Shown: piece by piece, positions 13,301 through 23,760 of the stretch
Numbering within the stretch: the first letter of the stretch is position 1
Layout: every line of letters starts with the position of its first letter
NCBI RefSeq assembly: GCF_001949145.1
Contig: NW_019091517.1
Coordinates: 215,457 to 279,456 of the forward strand
Direction: 5' to 3'
Length of the DNA stretch: 64,000 nt
Origin: Acanthaster planci
Lineage: Eukaryota; Echinodermata; Asteroidea; Valvatida; Acanthasteridae
Translations under genes and position numbers: made by a program
Notes under the pieces: model-generated
Databases searched by the model: none
Seen by the model: the letters and a program-made list of their open reading frames with translations, nothing else
Told to the model about the DNA's origin: nothing

Positions 13301-13748
13301 AGGAACATCAAGCACTCTAACATTTCATTCAAACTACAGCCTGTGTGCCTACGAGTATAAGCTTTTTTGGGGGGGGTGTTGAAACATAGAAATCTCTAAC
13401 AATTGGGGAACACTGCTAACATGACTGGCCCCCTTTACCTGTTTCGTGGTGCCCCACAAGATGCAGCCAGTACACAGTCAACCAGACCATTCGTGTTTCA
13501 GAGCCTGGCGAAGTGGAGGAAACAAGAAAGGAAAGCCCGATCTAATGGTGCGTGAACAGAACCTACCAACGAGCTGGAGTGTCAGGCAGAGGATACGAGC
13601 CCAATATCGGCGCTAACGGGTTGCCTTGCCCACAAGATGAAGACAACTTACTAACAAGGGGGCATGGGGGATCGAAGAAGGGGTACAAGAATTGCCGAAT
13701 TAGAGAGGAAGTTTGGAGGAACTGAATCACTGAGAGCGCTGGGGGAGG

Positions 13749-13766
13749 ATCTGACAGCTGTCAGAT
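13749..13766. repeat. 18-bp perfect palindrome centred on a CAGCTG E-box
   Basis: ATCTGACAGCTGTCAGAT is its own reverse complement. CAGCTG is a bHLH-factor half-site pair. It lies about 1.1 kb beyond the candidate stop of the bHLH gene. Confidence 0.5.
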
Positions 13767-13914
13767 ACACAGTTACGAAGATGCCTACATTTATTTCCTA
13801 GTGATTCTGTCAACAGGCTTTGACATGCAACAGTGTTTTCAATTGGAGATTTCAACAGATGGGTGACTTCAAACATTTGGGCCATACACATTTCGAACAG
13901 GGGGGTGGACTCAG

Positions 13915-13922
13915 TATATAAA
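13915..13922 (+). promoter_or_regulatory. TATA-box-like TATATAAA
   Basis: A perfect TATATAAA lies 8 bp before an ATG that opens the frame 13931-14089. A TSS 25-30 bp downstream would fall inside that frame, which weakens a link between the two. Confidence 0.2.
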
Positions 13923-13930
13923 TCCCTTTA

Positions 13931-14089
13931 ATGTACAGTCAAGTCTTACGGCCACTGAAACTGCAGCAGCTTCAACACTGCAATGGCAGTGAGACCGAAT
14001 TTGGAAGATCTGATTCGGTGTGCAAGTGTAGTGCGTACCATGTACATGGTCACATATTCAGCCTCCACCTGCTAAGCTTGACTTTACAG
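13931..14089 (+). CDS. Hypothetical plus-strand ORF ending at a splice-donor-like site
   Basis: An ATG opens 53 codons (starting MYSQVLRPLKLQQLQHCNG) up to TTACAG|GTACAGG, a good donor match; read-through continues in frame only to 14122. No domain is recognised. The TATA-like box is too close upstream for this ATG to be used from it. This may be a coincidental open frame or a small first exon of an antisense transcript. Confidence 0.15.
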
Positions 14090-14872
14090 GTACAGGTATT
14101 AAAAATGCAAATAGTTTGGTGAGCACACTTACAAATTGGTGTGGAAAGGATCCAAGTATGGCAGTGGTGCCAGGAGAGTTCTGTATGATACATGTTAAGT
14201 ACTTAATCTGCACCAAAAGGTAATCAGGAATAACAAACAAGCTGAAAACTTGTTCAAGGGGAACTGAATCACCAGAAATTCTTCCAAGAGAACAGGGAAC
14301 ATCATGCAAATAAGTACACAGCAGCACATCTATCCAAGCCGGGTCCTACCGCAAAAAAAGGTAAACTGTTCAAGAGGGGCACGGCCAAACAAGACATACC
14401 AGCCAATGAACCAAGAATGGGGTCCGTACCAATTACAAGGGCAAATTTCTTGGGAACTGAATCACGGTATCACAAGGAAGGGGGTGCGATTGCAGGGGGG
14501 GTTGGTGTATCCTCCTTAAGCAAAGCCAGCCCATGGAGGGAAGAGGGGGGATGCCTGGACAATTGATATGGGCTGCAGCTACATCAGCAGGCAGGAAGTA
14601 CATGTACAAGAAGTTCATATGGCACTCCATTTTTCAAACGGGTAATTCCAGAAATAAAGGGTCCAAAAGTGTGACACTGCTGTGTCCGTGTTACATCTGG
14701 CCTTAGTTATTTGACATGGAAATACCGTATCACCAGCATTGATTTCAAACTATTACTATTTGTTTGGCGGGTAATTTGCATGAATTCACCACTCTTGGAA
14801 ATTGGAAAATGTATTCTGAACTTACAAAATCATATGTCAGATGTGACAGGGGCACGAAAAAAAAATGGATCC
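14090..14872. other. Non-coding sequence, possible 3' UTR side of the bHLH gene
   Basis: No supported exon. If the stop at 14873-14875 is genuine, this stretch would be its 3' UTR on the minus strand; no AATAAA is seen until 13790-13795. Confidence 0.35.
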
Positions 14873-15054
14873 CTAATTTCTGGAATTACCCAAATATGAA
14901 TTGAGAAAGCTGGCAAGGCACACGGTGCTCAATTGCTTTTTCACTCTCTTGTTTTCCGCCCAATGCCAATTAAACTGTGCCAGCCCTGGACATGTGGCAC
15001 TTTTCAGAAGCTCCTCCACCTCGTTCATTTCAGGGAATTTCTTCTTTGTCTTTG
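14873..15054 (-). CDS. Candidate 3'-terminal coding exon of the bHLH gene (weak)
   Basis: About 870 bp downstream of the bHLH exon on the minus strand, an acceptor CTTCTAATTCATGCAG precedes an open frame. If spliced in phase 1, it completes an Ala codon (G|CA) after HSVLLK and then encodes 59 residues before TAG. The peptide begins KTKKKFPEMNEVEELLKSAT and continues with a second charged, helix-prone stretch (WAENKRVKKQL). For: phase agreement, correct strand, coding-like composition, and an Ala at the position where helix 2 normally has one. Against: a proline soon after, no Tyr-Ile pair typical of helix 2, no leucine heptad, and a weak polypyrimidine tract. A possible AATAAA on this strand lies at 13790-13795, about 1.1 kb downstream. 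The real next exon could instead be elsewhere or outside the window. Confidence 0.3.
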
Positions 15055-15921
15055 CTGCATGAATTAGAAGCTTAGTCACTGAACCTCAAGGGTCACAGCA
15101 CCTCACAAATTGAACTCAGAGGATGATTTCTCACAGACGTGAAAATGAAGCCTCTTGATCCTCTACATACGGGTAGATGCAGTGCACAGATGGTGAGGCA
15201 AAATTCCATGACTACCTAATACAAGTTGTACAACAGCCTCTCTGGACTTTTTTTTGGCAAGCGAAAAAATTTTCAAGTCAGACATGCAACTAAACACAGC
15301 AGGTACCAATGTTATGCTTGTTACAAATCGTCATCTTAAGTTTCTAAAGTAAATCAGGGAAAAATGTGATCTTTTCAACTTCTTGCTGTGAAGCTTCAAC
15401 CAATCGTTCACAGCCCCCACCCTCCAACTGGATCTTTTTTGCACCTCTGTGGTTCTCAGCACTGCTTACTGCCAGACATCATGAATGATGGCATGTGATA
15501 TGGCTTCAAAACATCTGAGATATTACTGGGAGTTCAATTGTCAAATCTCTTATAAAAGATAAAAACGCTGTTCCTATGTTTGTGCAGGTAAACATTTGAA
15601 CTCTGTGGTTGTATGCTACAGTTCATCAGAGAATGAAGTCATCTTGGCATGATGGCACGTTTCTTACACTACATGTACATGTACATGTACATCTGAGGGA
15701 CAGGGGCATGTAGCATACTGACTATTTGTTTCTCACGAAAATCCAATCAAAGATCTTAGGCTACATCCAAACCCATTTGGCTACAACCAACAACAACACA
15801 CATTTCCATGGGATATTGCTTAAGCTGCTAGTCGGTGCCATGCACAGGCACACATATTCTTGCCATATGTAGGCCTATGTCATGCAACTCGAACATAGCC
15901 TTCCATGAAGTCCGGGCTCAC
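15055..15921 (-). other. Putative short intron after the bHLH exon
   Basis: The interval starts with GTGAGC and, if the candidate terminal exon is real, ends at ATGCAG. It contains the TACATG tandem run at 15670-15692 and otherwise no coding signal I can support. Confidence 0.3.
15670..15692. repeat. TACATG tandem hexamer
   Basis: Nearly four uninterrupted TACATG units, self-complementary in every register. The same word recurs throughout the window. Confidence 0.8.
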
Positions 15922-16086
15922 CTTTGAGTAGGACACTGTGCTGCGTCTGGTCAGCCAGGTTGCGGCCATCAGGCAGGGCGTTCTTCAGGTTGTCGATGGA
16001 ATTCTTCATTGAGTCACGTCGCTTCTGCTCCAGGAGTTTGTTCTGGGTGCGTCGGTCCACAGGGTTAGCATCGGCTTGCTGTTGGC
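15922..16086 (-). CDS. Internal exon encoding a basic helix-loop-helix (bHLH) DNA-binding segment
   Basis: This 165-bp exon is bounded on the minus strand by a pyrimidine-containing acceptor ending TTGGGCTTGCAG and a donor AAAG|GTGAGC. Both ends are phase 1. The product contains basic region and helix 1, DRRTQNKLLEQKRRDSMKNS then IDNLKNALP, a loop DGRNLADQTQ, and the start of helix 2, HSVLLK. The E-x-K-R-R signature matches the E-box-contacting residues of bHLH proteins, and helix 1 resembles the Myc/Max/Mlx and Clock/Bmal types. bHLH proteins dimerise and bind CANNTG sites; an arginine pair as here usually goes with CACGTG. The canonical His of the basic region is replaced by Asn. The rest of helix 2 and any leucine zipper or PAS domain must lie in downstream exons. 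The phase 1 start completes the Gly codon left open by the exon ending at 61801. The subfamily cannot be decided from this segment. Confidence 0.75.
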
Positions 16087-16612
16087 CTGCAAGCCCAAGA
16101 TAACAGATACGATAGCCAACTGGTTCAACAGACAATAACTGCCTAGCAAGTTATCCTGAGGTAAAGGAAAGTTGCTTGTTGGTTGCTCTTATTTCAGCAT
16201 TTCCTAAGTACAGGCATCTAAATCATATATCCGTGTAAACCTTGGTTTTTTGTCCTGAATTAGGCATCCTTTATAGCAGAGAAATTAAACTGAAAAACTT
16301 TAAGAACTGTTTTTACAAACAAGATCACCTAGACAAAACAGCATGATAACTAGAACTTTGTGTGCATCAGTGATTACTTTTTATGTTGTTTGTCATTATT
16401 TCTTGAAGTATTTTTCATCTAAAGCTCTAATATAGCCAAAGACTGTTTGTGAGAAATCACTGGAAGTTATGAGTTACTTTGTGGAGTACTTGCAGAAAAC
16501 CAATGATTTTAGAGAGAATATTATGTCAAGTACATGTACAAACATTCCTCTGTATTTCACTAAGTCTATTGCTCAATATTTCACTAGCTTTCACAAAGCA
16601 ATGTTTTCATTC

Positions 16613-16794
16613 CAGTGGTGTAGCCACAGGAGGCCTGGGGGGCACATGCCTCCCACAAATTCCCGGTGCCCCCTCCCACTGAAAAAAACGGATGAATGGT
16701 TATTGAACAAGCCACACCACTGAAAGCTGGTGCTCCCCATAAGATGCTGGTGCCCCTTTGTGCCCCCACTAGTAAAGTCCTAGCTACGCCACTG
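16613..16794. mobile_element. Non-autonomous hAT-type element (MITE), 182 bp
   Basis: The left end CAGTGGTGTAGCCACAGGA matches the reverse complement of the right end (CAGTGGCGTAGCTAGGA). The element is flanked on both sides by the identical 8-bp sequence TTTCATTC (16605-16612 and 16795-16802). An 8-bp target duplication and CAGTGG...CCACTG ends are hallmarks of the hAT superfamily. It has no coding capacity, so mobilisation would have needed a transposase in trans. Several divergent bases in the terminal repeats show it is not brand new. It sits about 530 bp upstream of the bHLH exon, within the putative large intron. Confidence 0.85.
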
Positions 16795-17770
16795 TTTCAT
16801 TCCACATGTAAGCCCAAAACTTGCTCTTCCATTTCCACAAATGGTGTTTATACCACTGCTCTTAACCTTTAAAATAACGTTACTTCCCTCGCTGACTTTA
16901 AAACACCGCGTAAAACTCATCTTTCCCATAAGTATTACGCCTCATAGCCCATTATTGGTTTAATTCCTCATTCTGTATTACACACTTTACTTTATACGTA
17001 AAGCACTGTGACACCAGTTTGTGTAAGAAATTATTAGAAAACTCTGTGATCACTTAATGAGCAAAGCAAAAGTTCCACACAATCAGGGCACATTTGTTTG
17101 CCAAAGAGTTTGTTCTTGGGGATCAATAACAACAATTATTCTGTAAAGCGAGACAAAAATCCATGCCTGCTCTGCTAAAACTCTGAGAAATCAGGGAATC
17201 AAGTTAATAGTTGCATTCAGAAAGGATCGCCCAAAGCACGTCCACCAGCTTAAGTTTCATACAGTCACATGAGTAGTATTGATTGTAGACAGGCCAGCGC
17301 AGACCGTGCTGTCACACACAACAAGGCAAGGTGACCACAAAAAAATTATTGCTATGCTGGGCATGCTATGGAAAGGCTGGGGTTTTATTCTAAAAAAAAT
17401 GACAAGTCTCATTCTAGCAACTTGTAAACCAAATGCACCAAATTGCATTAGTGCAAATTACATGCATCCTACAGGAATCCATCATTGTTAAATTGGCTCT
17501 TTTTATGCTGGTATCTTTGAAGGTTTAGCCAATGTTTAAACCAGCATATCTGCCTATCAACTTGTCACTGGGAAAAAAAACACACTGTTACCATAAAAAT
17601 CATCCTACCCGGTATTAAAAAGCCCATACACCAATACAGCATGAACTACATGTGCTATAGCAAAAAGCGACACTGGCCTTATTTCAGGACAGGAAGCCAG
17701 CCACTTGAGGCAATTTGTATTTTATAGCCAGTGGTAATTAATCTTGTTGGTAAGCCTGCTGTGCTGAAGG

Positions 17771-17792
17771 CTCTCTCTCTCTCTCTCTCTCT
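17771..17792 (+). repeat. (CT)11 microsatellite
   Basis: Eleven uninterrupted CT units. The putative intron is transcribed from the other strand and would carry (AG)11. Confidence 0.95.
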
Positions 17793-18660
17793 GTATGCTG
17801 CAGCATGTCTGTGTATGATGCCCTTATTGTTAAATAACAATATAAAGAGCTCTGGATAGCTATTAAATTGAAGTGGGGGTTGTAATTCAGTCAATGGGAG
17901 GTTACAGAGTATAGGCCAAATTTGAAGTGACAGGCAAATGAATGAGGATGTGGAATATTGGGACAGGCAAGAGGGCCAATTATGATCCCCTTACATCAGA
18001 GTTCAGACTTCCAAAATGCTTTGTGCCTATGCACTGTCCTGGACAGGATAAAGCTTTACTTTGGTGCAATTTAATATTGTGACACAAGAACATTCAACAT
18101 TTGCTGCACACAGTACCGGTATGCTGGAAATCTGCATTTCCTTGAGCAATTGCTTATAAATCTTGTTAAAGAAAACAATGCTCAATTCAACCCATGAAAG
18201 AAGTGATATTTTTTTCTTTTGCAGCAAGAAACAAACTGATTACACACTGAAACATTTAAAATTATAACACACCGTCATGGCCTTTCTTCCAATTTATCTG
18301 TGTTTCTTTTTTCCAAATCCCTATAGGAAGAACATTGACAAACAAACATGATCAAGAACTCCTCAAGAGTTGAGTTTTCCAATCCTTTTGAACTTCCCTG
18401 AAAAGAAATAGTTATCATCCAAATCATTCTGGTAAGAAACAAGTTACCAAACAAAAGCTGGAATAAGGACTGAAACAGAAAAAAAAAATCACAGAGAAAT
18501 TCCCATTCACTTACACATCCAGAACTTACAACTAGATAGCCCATGTGCATTTCTATGTACATCATGCACCTTCAAACATCATGAATGTCAAATACATGAT
18601 AACAAATAGCACCTTTTCATCTAATCCTCCATCAAAACAGGAAAAAAACACAGAGAAGAA

Positions 18661-18960
18661 AAATCTGCCCCGGGGCGGACTGTGGGATCGATAGGTTCGA
18701 CCTGACCCTACAAGAACAAAACAACAACTGGGTTATGATTCACGGAGGCACAGAAGGGGTTGCCGCATATTCGCAGCTCTGAAAAAGACAATCGTCATCC
18801 GGGCCAAACACATTGTTGCAGCGAGGTGTCGGGTCAATGAACTAGATTACGTTGACTGACTTGCAGGATGTGCCAGGCGCGCGCACACGTGGGACTGATC
18901 AAAGAAATCCAACCATCACAGATGCATCATCCGATGCATCATGAGATGTCATACTGGAAC
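18661..18960. promoter_or_regulatory. CpG-richer block with CACGTG E-box
   Basis: Locally GC- and CpG-richer than its surroundings. It contains CACGTG near 18886 within GCGCGCACACGTGGGAC, plus a direct repeat of GATGCATCAT around 18921-18943. It lies about 2.6 kb 5' of the bHLH exon within the intron. A cis-regulatory role is inference only. Confidence 0.2.
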
Positions 18961-20502
18961 ATGATCTTGCAATTGTTTGTACAAGTCTGAAGCAGTGAGG
19001 AAATCAATTTCATAGTTATTATTTGGCTGGTTTATGAACATTTTCTTTCTTCAAATTCATCTTCAGTTAAGATGAATGCACTGCACTGTAGTCTTGAATA
19101 GCTGCATTAAAATACACTGTACCGGCAATCTTGACTAATTATTAGCTTGTCTGTAAACTATTCAGTCGTCCCCTTGAAAACAATGACCAGCCAGTCAGCA
19201 CTTTCTCAATTTACATGAAAGGGAGAACAAGGGAACACACTCTGTCTGGCATAAACACACAACACCTCATCTAAATACTACAAACTCAAATAAATCATAA
19301 GGCTGGGAAATACTGCATTTTGTTGATTGAGCCCCATTAACGGGCCTAAATAGAATACTGTACAATACTTTAGCATTTATATTTCAATCCTTTCATCCTT
19401 TCATTTTTGGTTGAGGTTTCAATTAAGCAAATAGCTGATTTATTATCTAGCACTTGCTATTTCCTATTTCCTTTCCTGAAAATCCTGGCCCACAATCACA
19501 AAAACCAATATATTTCAGCTTTGCATAAGTTACACCAATTTTGTTTTGTGTTCATTCTACTTTCCTTTGAAAGAATTCTGGGAAGCGAATTTTAACCTTT
19601 TCTTTTGTTCAAGAATCTTTCATGTATGTACACTTCCAAATTTTGCTAAGAATCCCTTTTTATCCCACATGATTTTTAAATAATCAGACCTCAAAATGTA
19701 ACCAAATAACTGCCACAACAATTGATTAATCAAACAACCAAATAATCACTGTGCAGCTGTAAGGCAGTTCCATTTTTTCCCTCAGACATCACTGGAATGC
19801 CAGCTCCACCAAGCCACCGAGGTACAATTTGGTTTCCATTACAAACAGCTTAAAAGATGATGGCATTAGCTGTGGTTCCCTTTCCTTTTCTTCTTTTTTT
19901 TCTTCTCTCTTGGCCAGGCAGGCAGGCTAAAGGGAATCAGGTTTCAAATGTATCAGAGGTGAGAGTCAGGAGTGACAAGCGCAGGATGACAGATAAGAGA
20001 ACGGTATCTCATCCGCTGGATGCTTGGCCTGTATCCAGGGAACTCTTGGAATTTGGCGTTCAAAGATGTGGCCCATGAGTCCACTGCCGTAGGATCACCA
20101 CGCCTAAACGGATTCAGCCCTAGAGCATCGGCTGATGCATGGGGAATGTTTTCCAACATGACTGGGGTAGGAGTTGGGTGAATATGGAGCAACTGAGAAA
20201 GGAAAGAAAGGATGTAGACAAACAAGGCTGTAGGGCACAAGAACACTAACAAGATTTGGGGATAATATTTCTTGTCAGAAATCCCTTTCAAAGTTCATCT
20301 TTTTGAATAAACTACAAAATAACAGCAATCTGTTAAACATTCCAACAATCTTGTTACGGTGTTTAACAAACGTCTGTTATTATCCAGTACAGTCAAAGAC
20401 AGACTCATTCCATGACTGGAATGTACTGGGAAACATCATGACTTCGTAGATCTATTCATCAGGTTCACTGTTAAAAATGTACTTGTAGAAAACGAATTTA
20501 TT

Positions 20503-20692
20503 TCAACAGAACCAATAATTAATCTTTGACACTGACCTGATAGTTTCTTCTGTTATTTTAAAGTCATGTCCATGACACTCTCCTGACAAAAATATTTTGT
20601 GACAAGAAAAAGTGAGGAGAATGAGCGGACGTCCATCATTAATGACAGATAAAACTGTCAGGTCAGTGTCAAACATTTATTGGTTCTGTTGA
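20503..20692. mobile_element. MITE-like inverted-repeat element, 190 bp
   Basis: The left end 20503-20540 (TCAACAGAACCAATAA... to ...GACACTGACCTGA) matches the reverse complement of 20658-20692 except for a 3-nt indel and one or two substitutions. The spacer is about 117 bp and non-coding. No clear target duplication was found, so the superfamily is undetermined. Confidence 0.6.
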
Positions 20693-21833
20693 GTGAACTC
20701 ATTTCCACATCACGACTCCATTTGCCAAAGAAGATTTACAACAGTGGGTGATGTCTCCTAGTGAATAAGAATATAACCTACTGTACATGTATATCGGCCA
20801 TCGGTTCACAAGTGTTCTCAAATCTGCATCTCAACCATGACAAGCATGTTTGAAACTTAACATTTGCAGTTTATCTTTGCTACGCAGACTTCAACCAGAT
20901 GATGAAGACATTTTGAGAATGTATCCAGGCTGGCCTGGACATTATTTGAAGTTTTGAACAACCTGCTTCCTATGATGGTATAGAAAAGTTCTCGGGGTGA
21001 ATATACTGGACACCTAGTTGAGATTACAAGCAAAACTGGGGCACCAATAAAACAGTGAAGCAAATTCAGCAAAATGAAATATCTCCCAAGAAACTTTACT
21101 CGAGTTGCACTGCGTTCAGCTTTTGTGAACATGCGGGCGTAGAAAGTCTAATCTGTCATAAGAAATTTGTATTTACATTCACTTCCAAGCCAAGTGAGAA
21201 CGAGCCTGAAAAGTGACAATAAAAACGCAACCTCAGACATGGGAAACATACAGCAACTTCATCTGGTTAGGAAAAGAGAGGACCCTTACAAGAGTTTGAC
21301 CGGAAAGTACACAATACATGGTCTCTACACACGCAGGGCTTGTCTTCACTTCATGGCCCATAATTGCACTCTTTGTACATGTACTTGGAAATCCTAATAT
21401 GTACGGAATTTCAAGTTGAAGTTTAATCCCATCTGTTTAGACAAGGCTGGTCAAGAACTGGGTCAGTCTGATGAGGGAGTTGTGGTTTGTGGGCCTAACC
21501 AATTGCCATCCTTGGCAACCCAATTAGACTGGCTTACTGACCTTCCCACCCCCCCCCCCACAGGAGTCCGGATTTGTTTGAATTTGGCCAACACAAAGTG
21601 ACCCATCACACCACAGATGGACCAATGATAAACCAAAATTACATTGGCATTGGGTATTCTGTAAGTGTGGGTAAATGGAAACGAAGCGTGAAAGCTTTTG
21701 AAACTATGAACTGATACACACCACAGATCTATACATAATTCATACAGTGGTAGTTTTTCATTTCCAAGCATCAGAATGGAAGTGGTCAAGTAGTGTCATA
21801 CGTAACTGTCACAGGATCTGTAATTGTACATTT

Positions 21834-21849
21834 CATGTACATGTACATG
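21834..21849. repeat. TACATG tandem run
   Basis: CATGTACATGTACATG, a self-complementary hexamer run inside the putative intron. Confidence 0.75.
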
Positions 21850-23752
21850 GAACAACTCACCACCAGGTCTCCTTTATAGAACACTGACAAGGATTAAAAT
21901 CTCAAGCGCAGCAACTGTGACCATGTCATAAAATGAGTCTTAAGGTCTGTCAGTCAGTCAATTTAGTCATTTTGTTCTAGTTTGCAATGAAAAAGCAAAC
22001 TCAGTTCTTTGTTTTGCTCAGTGTGGCATCCTGGTGAAAATGGACATGATGCAGATGAAAAATGTTGAGGGTTCCTATTGATTAATGTTGGTAAAGATTC
22101 TTTAAAGGCAAATGGTGGCTCTGGTGACTTGTGGCTCATTTTGACAGGTCGCACCACAAATAGCTACCGGTACCAAGCTACATGTAGCCAGGAACTCCAA
22201 CTACAATCCCCCTTGAAGGTTGGGTCAATAAAAAAGTGTATACACACAAGTAATAACTCAAAGTCGGATCCTAGCCAGGCATGGCTCCAGTCTCAGCGCT
22301 GTGTGGTTCAACCCACTGTTGGCTGTGTCAACAGTGTACAAAATGGAGGGCAGCTCCCAAGCGAGGCAAGCCAAAGAGGCTTGATATGCAGCCCGGCTGC
22401 CTTGTGGAGTGGGTACTCTAGTCTGGAATGATCTACCCCAAGAGATTCAGCTCCCCTAACTAATGCCAAGCAAACCAGAACGTATTCCTCGTCAGACTAA
22501 TCGCAAACCTGATGAGGAATGACGCAAATTGATTTGCAACGATCCTATGAAACTGGCTGCTTCCTAAGTGCAACTTCAATAAGCCATACTGCATTCCAAC
22601 CAGGGTAACCGAAGTCTTGTCCATGAGAATGATAAAAAGTGCTGAAGATTTAGCAGTTGCAAAATTTTGATCCAAAAGAAGCAGATCCCAAATCTTTCTG
22701 TACACTCTCTATCAGACTGACCTTTATGAACCAGGCATGTTTTGGTTTCATTTTGTGGCCGGGACTTTAACAAGGGATAAAGTTCTTTAACTGCTCAATC
22801 AAAACAAAGACAAAAACACCCAAAAATTTAAGAAATAAAAAACAAAAAATTAAAACCAAACAGACTTAAATTAATTTGCATTTATGAACTGAAAGTTTCT
22901 ACATGTAACAAACAAAAAGGTACACGTATATGTAAATATCCAGTTTTTAGCATACTTTTATGCCACTTCCTTCAACAATCACTCTGGGACCAAGGTCAGT
23001 GTAACCCCTCTCCTGCTATCCATGAGAGAAGTACAATGCCAATTCTAGCTAAGAAATATCACAGAGGGCCAGTTCCACATGTTTTGTACAACACCTGCTA
23101 CAACGCTTCCTCCATTACTTCTTGGCTTCTAAAGCGTACAGCGAAATTTCATCCTTGGATTGGTCTAAAAATATATCTCTACTACACACATGTAAGAGGT
23201 TCTCATTCATGACTAACTTTTAAAAAAGAAAAAGATATGGGAGAAAGCCAACACATAAAAGGCCTTTGCACGCCCCTTAGTGGAGCACTGGGGTCGAGCC
23301 GGGGTCAGGCCAGACTAGCATGTTGGGACTCATATTACATGCAAGCAGCGTACAGGCTGACGGTGTAATAAATCTATTATCGCCCCCAGCGTACCCAGGT
23401 GGGACTGCTCAGTCAAGGTAGAGTGCAGTGACAAGTGCACAGCCAATGATGGGACACCAAGAGATGGCCAGACTTTCTCAAACAGTGGGGGAAAAATTCT
23501 TCCAACTTGTTAACAGCGACCAAAGATCCAAACCGCGAAACCAGTTTCACTTGCATGTGTTCAAAAGGCATGCACCAGAAAGTTGGAATAAAGACGAAAA
23601 AAATCTGAAACTTCCTCAAGACCTTGTAAATAAGGAAACTTTTTCCCATTTGTAATGGAGTACTTGAGTCTGTACAAAAAGGAGGTGCTCAGTTCATCTA
23701 CATTAAGCACTCAAAAACTTGTAAAAGGAAACCTAGACAGTTGCTGCATAGG

Positions 23753-23760
23753 TATATAAA
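23753..23760 (+). promoter_or_regulatory. Isolated TATATAAA
   Basis: A perfect TATA consensus, but no convincing exon follows. Probably fortuitous. Confidence 0.1.

Larger units (their letters stand above)
6031..13748. other. Non-coding sequence with scattered motifs
   Basis: No supported gene. Contents include a promoter-like group at 7126-7163, a purine-rich tract at 7304-7350, a GC hairpin at 8000-8020, an 11-bp tandem duplication at 8060-8081, and a CRE/TATA pair at 10325-10353. A minus-strand open frame at 9686-9901 has possible splice sites but no recognisable content. Confidence 0.55.

Noticed and set aside
18690-18710. GGTTCGACCTG resembling a tRNA B box
   Set aside because: The 3' CC of the B box and a matching A box are missing, and no cloverleaf forms.
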